A DNA stretch of 64,000 nt. Source: CAYNJF01 sp964397555 (GTDB lineage: Bacteria > Pseudomonadota > Gammaproteobacteria > Berkiellales > Berkiellaceae). The number at the start of each line of letters is the position of its first letter. The first letter of the stretch is position 1. The DNA lies in contig CAYNJF010000006.1 in NCBI GenBank assembly GCA_964397555.1, positions 14,279-78,278 on the forward strand, written 5' to 3'. Shown piece after piece: positions 16,659 through 25,452 of the stretch. The notes below the pieces were generated by a model, which worked only from the letters and a program-made list of their open reading frames with translations, was not told the DNA's origin and made no database searches. The translations under genes were made by a program, and so were the position numbers.

Positions 16659-19046
16659 ATGCCTTATTTACTCGTTCGAGCCCAAATACACGCTTTTTTA
16701 TCGTTGATTGCGACCACTTGCGCCGTTACCTTGTCGGCTTGGGTGTTGCTTTACACGAGCGTGGGCTTAGAATTCATTGTGAATGCGGCTCACTTTCTGA
16801 CGCCTTATCAAATTCAGTACGAACGCCTTGAGGGCTCCCTTTTTCAAGGCTTTGAAGTGCACAAACTTGATGCGGTCATCTCAGACACGCATGTAAATGC
16901 GGATGCCCTCACCTTCGCTTTTAACCCTAAGGCCTTGTTCGTAGCCCAATTGCACGTCACCGAATGGCGCATGGAAAATGTGTTGTTCCAGCTTGTTGAT
17001 GATGGGTCTTCATCCACCGAGTTAAGCCCCTTTTCGTTAGAGCAAGCCAAAGCCTTCATCGAAGAACCATCCTGGCTCAATATCAAGATTGACACGCTAA
17101 CCATTGATGGTCTGACCATTCGCTCCACTCAAGACGAGCATATTGACGTCATCAAAATTGATGATTTGGATACCTCTCAAGGTTATCAGAATGGATTGAG
17201 GTCCATGGAAGTTCGTGCCTCCAAAGGCTACGTGCATATCAAAACCACCGATAAGCTCAATGCAAATTGGAACATCAAACTCGCGCACGTTGAGCGTTTT
17301 TTTTCGGATGTCGAGGGTGAGCTCATCACTCGCGGGAACCTTTGTCTTGATGCCAGCGAGACGAGCCCCAGCTTGTTTGTGAGCGCCAAGATTCAATCCA
17401 AGCGCCTAGCGTTTGATGGTCATGAAATCAAAGCATCTCGTATTGATGTCAAAGGTGGGCTTGATGACGTTGAGCTTGAGGCCAAGATTCATTTCGACGA
17501 TCACATCATCAACGCCGGCTTAACCTGCAAAGCGCAAAAAAAAGGTTGGCTTTGGACCATGAAGCCATCCAAGTGGCGCCATCCAGCTCTGGGAGAGATG
17601 CCAACTTTCTCAGGCATGCTCCATACCGAGTTCAATGCCGGTTTGCACTTGAGTGCCTCCTTAAAGGCGTTCTCGAACCCCATTGATGCCGACATCACTT
17701 TGGATTTAAATACCTTTGCATTGTCAGGGTTTGTCAAAGGCGACTTTACGAGCTTTCGAGCCATTGAGCGATTTTTCCCTGAGCTTAGTTCCATCTCTGG
17801 AAACACGCATGTCTTTATTGGCCTTAAAGGCACCTTAATGGCCCCACTTTGGTATGGGCAAGCAAACGTCACCGATGTCCACCTCCCCATCAAAGAAAAC
17901 GGAACTCATATCCATGTCAGCACCTTAGAGCTTCGCTCGCAAGGCCATGGCAACATACGTTTCGAGGGGCGAGGCGACATTGGTGACAGCCCCTACACCA
18001 TCCATGGCCATATGGCCTTTGACAAGACCTTTCGTTTTGAGGCTTGGCTGAAAGGCGACCGACTGGTTCTATCGAGAACCCCTGACTTATTTTTATTGGC
18101 GGACGCGAACTTGCACTTACGCTACGAGGATGGCCTGAGCACCATTGATGGCCTGCTTCACGTACCTCAAATGGACATGATCATGGAGACTTGGAGCGAT
18201 TATCAAGCTCCCTCTTCGGACGTGGTCTTTGTTAAAAACAAAAAGCCAATCCAAGCCCCTTCTCGTCCAATTTATGAACGAGTTCAAGCCAATATTACCC
18301 TCAAACTTGGCGAGAATGTGCGTTTTCGAGGGTTTGACATTGATACCAAAGGTCAAGGCTCGGTAGTCCTAACCAAGCAACCTGAGACCCCTTGGCAAGC
18401 CAAAGGTAAAATTGAGCTCAAACAGGCTCAATATATGATTCAAAACAAGTGGCTTGAAATTGACCGAGGGATCTTAAGTTGGGCTCATGCGCCGATTTTA
18501 AATCCAAGTTTGGACATCAAAGGCACCCGTGAGGTAAAAATCCTAAACGATGAACAGGGCTTTACTCAAGAAAGGGCTCGCGTAGGGGCGCACCTAACCG
18601 GGACAGTCCGTCGCCCCCATATCGTGTTGATCTCAAACGCCAACATCAATGATGGCGATGTTTTATCCTATGCACTGCTAGATAAGCCCATCGCCCAAGC
18701 CGCCTCCACCGCAGAGGCCCAAATCTTATCGCAGGCCTTTAACCAACTGCGCGGTAACTTTTTAACCTCAAGTCAATCGTCAAAAACCATTGCCCAACGC
18801 CTTGGGGTCGACAGCATTGAGTTTTCGAACACTCTGGAAAAAGACAAAGGCTTTTTGGAGCAAACCACTCTCTTAGTTTCAAAACAAATCTCGAACCGTC
18901 TTCGGGCTCAAGTCTCATTTGGGATGGATGAGTCGGCCCGCTATGTGAACTTGCGTTATTTAATGGGCAAGAATCTCACTCTGGAGACCCAAGCGCACCA
19001 AAACTCGATTTCAGCCGATATTGTCTTCACTTTCGAAACCGACTAA
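16659..19046 (+). CDS. tamB: Translocation and assembly module subunit TamB (short form)
   Basis: This 795-residue protein has an N-terminal membrane anchor (about residues 12-32) followed by AsmA-like N-terminal sequence (PYQIQYERLEGSLFQGFEVH) and long beta-rich repeats. Its C-terminal 250 residues match the DUF490/TamB domain, including KGTREVKIL, TGTVRRPHIVLIS, NINDGDVLSYALLDKP and a final FETD strand. TamB spans the periplasm as a lipid-conducting beta-groove and docks on TamA. It is clearly shorter than E. coli TamB (about 1260 residues), implying a shorter bridge. The stop overlaps that of the convergent carbonic anhydrase gene. A probable local promoter lies upstream, and tamA ends 73 bases earlier. 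Confidence 0.9.
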   Translation: MPYLLVRAQIHAFLSLIATTCAVTLSAWVLLYTSVGLEFIVNAAHFLTPYQIQYERLEGSLFQGFEVHKLDAVISDTHVNADALTFAFNPKALFVAQLHVTEWRMENVLFQLVDDGSSSTELSPFSLEQAKAFIEEPSWLNIKIDTLTIDGLTIRSTQDEHIDVIKIDDLDTSQGYQNGLRSMEVRASKGYVHIKTTDKLNANWNIKLAHVERFFSDVEGELITRGNLCLDASETSPSLFVSAKIQSKRLAFDGHEIKASRIDVKGGLDDVELEAKIHFDDHIINAGLTCKAQKKGWLWTMKPSKWRHPALGEMPTFSGMLHTEFNAGLHLSASLKAFSNPIDADITLDLNTFALSGFVKGDFTSFRAIERFFPELSSISGNTHVFIGLKGTLMAPLWYGQANVTDVHLPIKENGTHIHVSTLELRSQGHGNIRFEGRGDIGDSPYTIHGHMAFDKTFRFEAWLKGDRLVLSRTPDLFLLADANLHLRYEDGLSTIDGLLHVPQMDMIMETWSDYQAPSSDVVFVKNKKPIQAPSRPIYERVQANITLKLGENVRFRGFDIDTKGQGSVVLTKQPETPWQAKGKIELKQAQYMIQNKWLEIDRGILSWAHAPILNPSLDIKGTREVKILNDEQGFTQERARVGAHLTGTVRRPHIVLISNANINDGDVLSYALLDKPIAQAASTAEAQILSQAFNQLRGNFLTSSQSSKTIAQRLGVDSIEFSNTLEKDKGFLEQTTLLVSKQISNRLRAQVSFGMDESARYVNLRYLMGKNLTLETQAHQNSISADIVFTFETD

Positions 19047-19639
19047 AGCGGCTTAGAAGAACCTGTGGCCGGATCGAGGACCAAAACCTGAGCTTGCTCA
19101 AGATCAAAAAACCATGGATGAATCATCAAACTCCCTTGTTCGAGGCGTTCTTTGATCCAGGGGAATTGATGACAGTGCTTTACAGAATTCAAGACCGCCA
19201 CCTTAGCTAGCTCATCCACGTCGCTAAACTGAGTCACGTCTAATTCATTCATACGCATCCAATCCGAGATAAACTCGTCCTGCTCTAAGCGCTCATCAGC
19301 CATCAAAGCCTTTAGGCCGCCGCAATGACTGTGCCCCATGATGATAAGGTGAGCCACATTTAAATGGCATATGGCGTACTCTAAGGCCGCTGAGGTCGCA
19401 TGATGAGACCCTGCCTTCGCATAAGGGGGAACAATGTTGGCTACGTTTCGAAGGCAGAATAAATCACCTGGCTCACAATCAAACACATGAGCAGGCTCTA
19501 CTCTGGCATCGCAACAAGAGATGATCATAATGTTAGGGTGTTGGCCTTCTTTGGCAAGCGTCTGGAGCGTTTGTTTATACGTCGCTTGATTTTGAAAGGC
19601 TCGATACCCTTCAATCAGTTTGTTAAGGTTTGGATCCAT
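19043..19639 (-). CDS. Beta-class carbonic anhydrase
   Basis: This 198-residue cytoplasmic enzyme interconverts CO2 and bicarbonate. The zinc ligands are C42, H103 and C106 in SCCDARV and GHSHCGG, with the catalytic dyad D44/R46 of the CxDxR motif. The second residue of that motif is Cys instead of the more common Ser. Length fits the beta class (about 200-220). The start has AGGTGAGG upstream. It lies 35 bases downstream of rpoS on the same strand, separated by a perfect hairpin that includes the rpoS stop codon. Its stop overlaps the convergent tamB stop by a few bases. Bicarbonate supply for carboxylation is the usual role. Confidence 0.95.
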   Translation of the reverse strand: MDPNLNKLIEGYRAFQNQATYKQTLQTLAKEGQHPNIMIISCCDARVEPAHVFDCEPGDLFCLRNVANIVPPYAKAGSHHATSAALEYAICHLNVAHLIIMGHSHCGGLKALMADERLEQDEFISDWMRMNELDVTQFSDVDELAKVAVLNSVKHCHQFPWIKERLEQGSLMIHPWFFDLEQAQVLVLDPATGSSKPL

Positions 19640-19667
19640 GCCTCACCTGCTTGATGCAAGAATAACG

Positions 19668-19688
19668 TTGCTCGCTAAGAGCGAGCAA
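19668..19688 (-). other. Perfect hairpin spanning the rpoS stop codon
   Basis: On the minus strand TTGCTCGCT and AGCGAGCAA pair perfectly around a three-base CTT loop. The stem includes the last rpoS codons and the TAG stop. No T-run follows, so it is not a standard terminator; it could protect the rpoS mRNA end or attenuate read-through into the carbonic anhydrase gene. Confidence 0.6.
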
Positions 19689-20667
19689 ACAGCATCTCGG
19701 GCGTTAAACCTCTGTCTTTGAGCATGGCTTTGAGTTTAGCAAGCGCTTCAACCTGGATTTGTCGCACTCGTTCACGGGTCAAGCCAATATCATTGCCAAC
19801 GTCTTCTAAGGTGGCATGCTCAAATCCACGTAGCCCAAACCGTCTGACCACAACATCGCGTTGCTTTTGGCTAAGTTGATCAAGCCAATGCTCAAGCTCA
19901 TCGGAAAAATCTTGCTCTTCGAGCTCATCCATGGGTGATAAGCCATCTTCATCGCACACCAAATCGATCAAAAACTTCTCAGACTCGCCGCCGATGGGGG
20001 TATCCAGAGATCCACAACGCTCGTTCAGCCCTAGGATTTTTTCCACTTCTTCTGGCTTTTTATTGGCCTCAAGCGCAATTTCTTCGATGTTTGGCTCATG
20101 ATCAAGCTTTTGCGCCAACTCTCGTGAAATCCTAAGATAGACATTCATCTCTTTGACCACATGAATGGGCAAGCGGATGGTGCGGGTTTGATTCATCAAG
20201 GCTCGTTCGATGGTCTGACGGATCCACCAAGTCCCATAGGTAGAAAAACGAAACCCTTTTTCTGGATCAAATTTTTCCACAGCCCGGATAAGGCCAAGGT
20301 TCCCTTCTTCGATTAAATCAAGCAAGGTAAGGCCGCGATTTAGATAACGCCTGGCGATTTTTACCACCAAACGAAGATTGCTTTCAATCATGCGAGATTT
20401 AGCTTCCATATCGCCATTGAGGGCTTTACGGGCATAATAAATTTCTTCTTCTGCAGAAAGCAGTGGCGCAAAGCCAATCTCACTTAAATAGATATGAGTC
20501 GCATCCAACGACGCTCTAGGGTCGATGCGCTCATAATCTGAACGTGTCTCCAACACAATTTGAGAAAACTCAGTAGAATCTTTCGATTCACTAGGGTTTT
20601 TCGACTCCTCCACAGGGGAGCCGTTTGGCTCTTTATCTTGAGCCAATGCATCCCAAGCACCTGACAT
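19675..20667 (-). CDS. rpoS: RNA polymerase sigma factor RpoS
   Basis: This 330-residue sigma-70 family protein is the same length as E. coli RpoS. It has region 1.2 (DATHIYLSEIGFAPLLSAEEE), region 2 with RMIESNLRLVVKIARRY and FSTYGTWWIRQTIERALMNQ for -10 recognition, region 3, and region 4 with VVRRFGLRGFEHATLEDVG and LTRERVRQIQVEAL for -35 contact. The N-terminal 45 residues are variable. RpoS directs stationary-phase and stress genes. In many gammaproteobacteria rpoS follows nlpD; here it follows a MarR-family gene by 27 bases, so the two are probably co-transcribed and control of rpoS may differ from the E. coli pattern. Confidence 0.95.
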   Translation of the reverse strand: MSGAWDALAQDKEPNGSPVEESKNPSESKDSTEFSQIVLETRSDYERIDPRASLDATHIYLSEIGFAPLLSAEEEIYYARKALNGDMEAKSRMIESNLRLVVKIARRYLNRGLTLLDLIEEGNLGLIRAVEKFDPEKGFRFSTYGTWWIRQTIERALMNQTRTIRLPIHVVKEMNVYLRISRELAQKLDHEPNIEEIALEANKKPEEVEKILGLNERCGSLDTPIGGESEKFLIDLVCDEDGLSPMDELEEQDFSDELEHWLDQLSQKQRDVVVRRFGLRGFEHATLEDVGNDIGLTRERVRQIQVEALAKLKAMLKDRGLTPEMLFARS

Positions 20668-20694
20668 ACGTAGGTCCCTTACATAGTGATCTAA

Positions 20695-21144
20695 TTATTC
20701 GCCGATGATTTTTGTAACAGCGTCTAATTCTTTTAATAGATGCTCAAAGCGCTCTTCACCAAGTCCTTCATGAAGCTTCTTTTGAGCTTGATGCCACAAA
20801 GGCAACCCTTTTGCCAACGTTTCTTTGCCGTGCTCAGTCAAAGCGTACGCTTTTGAGCGACGATCGCGCGCATCAATCGTATGGATAAAACCCAACTTTT
20901 CCAGAGGTTTTAAGTTCCGGGTCAAAGTGGTTCTGTCCATGACTAGTGAATTTGCCATCTCGGTCAACGTCCGGGCCGACACTGAAGCTAAAGACACCAG
21001 TAAAGTAAACTGGGTGGCTCTAATACCAGCAGGCTCAAGACAGTGATCGTAGTACTGGGTCACAGCTCGTGTTGCTTTGCGCAAATTAAAACAACTACAT
21101 TTTGGGTTCACAAAACGATAGTCGATTGGTTCGTTAACTTCCAT
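20695..21144 (-). CDS. MarR-family transcriptional regulator
   Basis: This 149-residue protein has a MarR winged helix: the recognition region LTEMANSLVMDRTTLTRNLK, the wing DARDRRSKAYALTEHGK, and flanking helices for dimerisation. CSC near the N-terminus (NPKCSCFNLRKA) gives two closely spaced cysteines, which in some MarR proteins serve redox sensing; here that is only a possibility. It is the first gene of a unit with rpoS. The start has GAGGAGGG upstream. An imperfect inverted repeat in the region divergent to acnA could be its operator. The ligand is unknown. Confidence 0.9.
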   Translation of the reverse strand: MEVNEPIDYRFVNPKCSCFNLRKATRAVTQYYDHCLEPAGIRATQFTLLVSLASVSARTLTEMANSLVMDRTTLTRNLKPLEKLGFIHTIDARDRRSKAYALTEHGKETLAKGLPLWHQAQKKLHEGLGEERFEHLLKELDAVTKIIGE

Positions 21145-21184
21145 AGGATGCCCTCCTCAGTAAAAAGTGTAGGCTCCCATTGTC

Positions 21185-21220
21185 AATTTGTGTAAATAAA
21201 TTAGTTTAGATTCACAATTT
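21185..21220. promoter_or_regulatory. Inverted repeat in the marR/acnA divergent region
   Basis: Arms AATTTGTG (21185-21192) and CACAATTT (21213-21220) are an inverted repeat with one mismatch and a 20-base AT-rich spacer. It sits 41 bases upstream of the marR start and about 110 before acnA, a plausible operator position. The arms are far apart for a single MarR dimer, so this is tentative. Confidence 0.3.
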
Positions 21221-21327
21221 ATTTTCAACCCATTGCTGTACCTACCATTTTTTTTTAAAAAAGCATACACTGGCATCACCGTGACATGGGCTAAAGTGTG
21301 TTCATCAGCCCTTACAAGGAGATTTTC

Positions 21328-24027
21328 ATGTCAGATAGTTATAAATGCGTTGATCAATTTACAGTGGATGGAAGTTCGTATGAGTTTTATTCACTGCCTA
21401 AGCTTCCTGATCAAGATAAGGTGGCTTCTCTACCGTTTTCGATGAAAATCCTTCTTGAAAATTTACTCAGGTGCGAAGATGGACAGTCTATCAATAAAGA
21501 AGACATTCAAGCCCTCATCGACTGGGATCCAAAAACCAAATCATCCACTGAAATTGCGTTCACCCCTTCGCGTGTTATCTTGCAAGACTTTACTGGCGTG
21601 CCTGCCGTGGTTGATTTAGCTGCCATGCGTGAGGCCATGACCATGCTCGGTGGTGATCCAAAACAAATTAATCCACTCTCTCCGGTTGAGTTGGTCATTG
21701 ACCACTCGGTCATGGTGGATTACTTTGGCGGCCCTGACTCACTATCTAAAAATACCCAGCGCGAATTCGAGCGCAACAAAGAACGTTATCAATTTTTACG
21801 CTGGGGTCAACAAGCGTTCGAAAACTTCAAAGTCGTTCCTCCAGGCACAGGGATTGTTCATCAGGTCAACCTTGAGTACTTAGCGCGCACGGTCTTTGCT
21901 AAACCATCCAATGGGGCTACCTTAACCTACCCAGACACCTTAGTCGGTACCGACTCTCACACCACGATGATCAACGGACTTGGTGTATTAGGCTGGGGCG
22001 TTGGCGGCATTGAGGCCGAAGCGGCCATGTTGGGTCAGCCCATCACCATGCTCATCCCGGAAGTGATTGGCTTTGAGCTCAAAGGGGAATTAGCCGGTGG
22101 CTCGACCGCCACCGACCTAGTGCTAACTGTGGTTGAAATGCTTCGCCAAAAAGGCGTGGTGGGTAAGTTTGTGGAATTCTTTGGCGAAGGTTTGGCTCAA
22201 CTTCCTTTGGCCGATCGCGCAACGATTGCCAACATGGCCCCAGAGTATGGCGCCACGTGCGGCATCTTCCCCATTGATGAGGAGACTTTAGAGTATTTAA
22301 GACTCTCCGGTCGTGATGAAAAACAAATCAACGTGGTTGAATCCTACGCCAAAGCTCAAGGCATGTTCCGCGAAGCCGGTCAGCGTGCGCGTTACACCGA
22401 TACCTTAGTGCTAGATTTGGGTGATGTGGTGCCATCGATTGCCGGTCCCAAACGACCTCAAGATCGCATCGCGCTGAATGAATCCAAAGCGCAGTTCACC
22501 AAACTCATGGATGAAATCTTTAAAGAACGTGGCGACGACAGCGCCAACGCAGACGCCATGAACGAAGGCGCTCGCATCATGGAGGGTGAGGCCAACGTCG
22601 GCAACGGCAATGGGTACGCCCTTCATCATGGAGATGTGGTAATCGCCGCCATCACCTCGTGCACCAACACATCCAACCCTGCGGTCATGTTGGCCGCCGG
22701 GCTTGTCGCCCAAAAAGCCAATGCGCGGGGCCTTAGCAAAAAACCTTGGGTCAAAACCTCTCTTGCTCCAGGCTCTCAAGTGGTGATGGATTATCTTGAA
22801 AAAGCCGAGCTTGTTGATGAGCTCGACCAGCTCGGTTTTAATCTGGTTGGTTTTGGGTGCACCACATGCATCGGCAACTCCGGGCCACTCCCTGAAGAGG
22901 TCTCTAAAGGAATTCGCGATGGTAACTTGGCCGTCTCTGCCGTTCTTTCTGGAAACCGTAACTTTGAGGGCCGTATTCACCCTGAAGTCAGAAATGCTTA
23001 TCTTGCCTCACCGCCTTTAGTGGTGGCCTATGCTCTGGCAGGTACCATGAACATTGATTTAACCTCGGAGCCACTAGGATTTGATAAAGACGAGCAACCG
23101 GTCTATCTCAAAGATGTGTGGCCATCGCCAAAAGAAATTGATGATTTGGTGAATAAAACCGTGAAACCCGACATGTTCCGCACGCGCTATGCCAGTGTTT
23201 ACGACGGGGATGAGACTTGGCGCAATTTAGACATTCCAAACTCAAAAACCTACGAATGGCAAGATGACTCGACGTACGTCAAGCATCCGCCCTACTTTGA
23301 AAACATGACCAAAGCGCCCAGCGCCATCCAAGACATCAAAGGCGCCAGAGTTCTTGTCAAAGTCGGCGATTCCGTGACTACCGATCACATTTCACCGGCG
23401 GGTGCGATCACGCCAGAATCCCCAGCAGGCCAGTACCTAAAAGACAAGGGGGTGAGCATTCGTGAGTTTAACTCTTACGGCTCACGACGCGGAAACCACG
23501 AAGTGATGATACGAGGCACCTTTGCCAACATTCGTCTTCGCAACCAAATGGCCCCTGGCACCGAGGGTGGATGGACCACCATGCAACCATCCGGTGAAAA
23601 AATGAGCATCTTTGATGCTTCCAACGCTTACAAAGCGCAAGGGACTCCCCTTATTGTCATCGCCGGCAAAGAGTATGGAACTGGTTCATCTCGTGACTGG
23701 GCAGCCAAAGGCACGGTTCTTTTGGGCGTAAAAGCCGTCATCGCCCAAAGTTTTGAGCGCATTCATCGCTCCAATCTCATTGGCATGGGCGTATTGCCGC
23801 TGCAATTTAAAGACGGTGAAGGCGCCGACAGTCTTGGGTTGACCGGAAAAGAGTCCTTTTCGATTGAGGCCTCGACCATTGAACCTGGCTCTATGGTGAA
23901 GGTGATGGTTGAGGGAGATAAGCCGATGGAGTTTGAAGCCCATGTGCGCATCGATACGCCTCAAGAACTTGAGTACTATCGTCATGGTGGGATCTTGCAT
24001 TACGTTTTGAGAAACTTAGCCAATTAA
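21328..24027 (+). CDS. acnA: Aconitate hydratase A
   Basis: This 899-residue enzyme isomerises citrate to isocitrate in the TCA cycle through a 4Fe-4S cluster. Cluster ligands are C445 in the TSCTNTSNP motif and C511 and C514 in GFGCTTCIGNSG. The C-terminal swivelling domain carries the family segments GKEYGTGSSRDWAAKG and RIHRSNLIGMGVLPL. Length and motifs match the AcnA/IRP1 type rather than AcnB. The start at 21328 follows AAGGAG at good spacing; an in-frame ATG 30 bases earlier lacks such a site. fumC begins nine bases after the stop, so the two TCA enzymes form an operon. Confidence 0.97.
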   Translation: MSDSYKCVDQFTVDGSSYEFYSLPKLPDQDKVASLPFSMKILLENLLRCEDGQSINKEDIQALIDWDPKTKSSTEIAFTPSRVILQDFTGVPAVVDLAAMREAMTMLGGDPKQINPLSPVELVIDHSVMVDYFGGPDSLSKNTQREFERNKERYQFLRWGQQAFENFKVVPPGTGIVHQVNLEYLARTVFAKPSNGATLTYPDTLVGTDSHTTMINGLGVLGWGVGGIEAEAAMLGQPITMLIPEVIGFELKGELAGGSTATDLVLTVVEMLRQKGVVGKFVEFFGEGLAQLPLADRATIANMAPEYGATCGIFPIDEETLEYLRLSGRDEKQINVVESYAKAQGMFREAGQRARYTDTLVLDLGDVVPSIAGPKRPQDRIALNESKAQFTKLMDEIFKERGDDSANADAMNEGARIMEGEANVGNGNGYALHHGDVVIAAITSCTNTSNPAVMLAAGLVAQKANARGLSKKPWVKTSLAPGSQVVMDYLEKAELVDELDQLGFNLVGFGCTTCIGNSGPLPEEVSKGIRDGNLAVSAVLSGNRNFEGRIHPEVRNAYLASPPLVVAYALAGTMNIDLTSEPLGFDKDEQPVYLKDVWPSPKEIDDLVNKTVKPDMFRTRYASVYDGDETWRNLDIPNSKTYEWQDDSTYVKHPPYFENMTKAPSAIQDIKGARVLVKVGDSVTTDHISPAGAITPESPAGQYLKDKGVSIREFNSYGSRRGNHEVMIRGTFANIRLRNQMAPGTEGGWTTMQPSGEKMSIFDASNAYKAQGTPLIVIAGKEYGTGSSRDWAAKGTVLLGVKAVIAQSFERIHRSNLIGMGVLPLQFKDGEGADSLGLTGKESFSIEASTIEPGSMVKVMVEGDKPMEFEAHVRIDTPQELEYYRHGGILHYVLRNLAN

Positions 24028-24036
24028 GGATCAACG

Positions 24037-25419
24037 ATGAGCAATACGTTCAGAACAGTCAAAGACAGCATGGGCGAGCTTGAGGTCCCAACCGAGGCTC
24101 TGTATGGGGCTCAAACTCAACGAGCCATCAATAATTTCCCCATCAGCGGCATGCCCATGCCGCGTGGGTTTATTCAAGCTCTGGGCTTAGTCAAAGGCGC
24201 ATGCGCCAGCGTGAATCGTGACTTAAGCTTGTTGGACGCCAAGGCAGCCACTGCCATTACCAATGCGGCAACTCGAGTTGCCCAAGGGGAGTTTGACGAT
24301 CATTTCCCCATCGATGTCTTTCAAACGGGATCTGGCACCAGCTCGAACATGAACGCCAATGAGGTGATTGCCACCTTGGCGTGCAAAGAGTTTGATGGGG
24401 TTCACCCCAATGATCATGTCAACATGTGCCAAAGCTCGAACGATGTGATCCCAACCTCGATTCATGTCAGTGCCGCCATGGCCTTGCATGCCAATCTTAT
24501 CCCCTCGCTCAAGCACATGCATGAAGTACTTGAGAAAAAAGCCAAGAGCTTACATGCGATTACTAAAACCGGTCGCACTCATTTGATGGATGCCATGCCG
24601 GTGACCATGGGGCAAGAAATAAGCGGCTGGGCCGCTCAAATCAAGCACGGTTTAGAACGCGTTGAGGCCACCAGAGCCAGAATTCAAAAGCTTTGCATTG
24701 GCGGGACTGCGGTGGGCACTGGGATCAACGCCCCCGAAGACTTTGGTTCGCGCGTGTGTGCTCAGCTGACGGAAAAAACTGGAATTCAGTTTACGCCTAA
24801 TGAAAATCGTTTTGAGGGCTTAAGCGCCCAAGATGCCGCCGTTGAATTATCAGGCCAATTAAAAACCATTGCCTGCTCAATGATGAAGATCGCGAATGAT
24901 TTGCGTTGGATGAATTCAGGGCCATTAGCAGGACTGGGTGAAATTGCCTTACCTTCTTTGCAGCCAGGTTCTTCCATCATGCCCGGCAAAGTCAACCCAG
25001 TCATTCCTGAGGCATGCGCCATGGTGTGCGCCCAAGTGATTGGAAACGATGCCACCATCACCGTCGGTGGCCAAGCTGGTAACTTTCAGTTGAATGTTAT
25101 GTTACCCGTGATTGGCTTTAATCTTTTACAAAGCATCGAAATCCTTGGCAACATGGCTCGCTCAATGGCCGACCATGCCATTGATGGGTTCACCGTGAAC
25201 GAGGACAACCTTAAGGACGCTCTCGATAAAAACCCCATCCTGGTTACGGCCCTTAATACGGTCATCGGGTATGAGAAAGGGGCGATGATTGCTAAAACGG
25301 CTTATCAAGAGAAAAGACCGATACGTGACGTTGCGAAAGAGCATACGGATTTATCGGACGCTGACTTAGATCGCCTTTTGGATCCAAGCGTTTTGGCCAA
25401 AGGCGGCATCCCTCAGTAA
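24037..25419 (+). CDS. fumC: Fumarate hydratase, class II
   Basis: This 460-residue iron-independent fumarase converts fumarate to malate. The signature GSSIMPGKVNP lies at about residues 311-321, with the mobile-loop catalytic serine, and TGRTHLMDAMP at 178-188 supplies the conserved histidine. QTGSGTSSNMNANEV near the N-terminus is also diagnostic of the fumarase/aspartase superfamily and here fits FumC. AGGATC lies before the start. It is the second gene of the acnA-fumC unit and is followed by a strong terminator. FumC is the oxygen-stable fumarase, so pairing with AcnA, the stress-tolerant aconitase in E. coli, is functionally consistent. Confidence 0.97.
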   Translation: MSNTFRTVKDSMGELEVPTEALYGAQTQRAINNFPISGMPMPRGFIQALGLVKGACASVNRDLSLLDAKAATAITNAATRVAQGEFDDHFPIDVFQTGSGTSSNMNANEVIATLACKEFDGVHPNDHVNMCQSSNDVIPTSIHVSAAMALHANLIPSLKHMHEVLEKKAKSLHAITKTGRTHLMDAMPVTMGQEISGWAAQIKHGLERVEATRARIQKLCIGGTAVGTGINAPEDFGSRVCAQLTEKTGIQFTPNENRFEGLSAQDAAVELSGQLKTIACSMMKIANDLRWMNSGPLAGLGEIALPSLQPGSSIMPGKVNPVIPEACAMVCAQVIGNDATITVGGQAGNFQLNVMLPVIGFNLLQSIEILGNMARSMADHAIDGFTVNEDNLKDALDKNPILVTALNTVIGYEKGAMIAKTAYQEKRPIRDVAKEHTDLSDADLDRLLDPSVLAKGGIPQ

Positions 25420-25422
25420 AAA

Positions 25423-25450
25423 AAAGCCAGAGCCTAGGCTCTGGCTTTTT
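25423..25450. terminator. Bidirectional terminator between fumC and the MerR gene
   Basis: AAAGCCAGAGC and GCTCTGGCTTT pair around a CTAG loop, with a T-run on the plus strand and an A-run before the stem that becomes a T-run on the minus strand. It serves both convergent genes. Confidence 0.88.
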
Positions 25451-25452
25451 CC

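Noticed and set aside
22411..22980. Long minus-strand reading frame of 189 codons opposite acnA
   Set aside because: It lies entirely within the strongly conserved acnA coding sequence and has no recognisable product; it is a codon-bias shadow.
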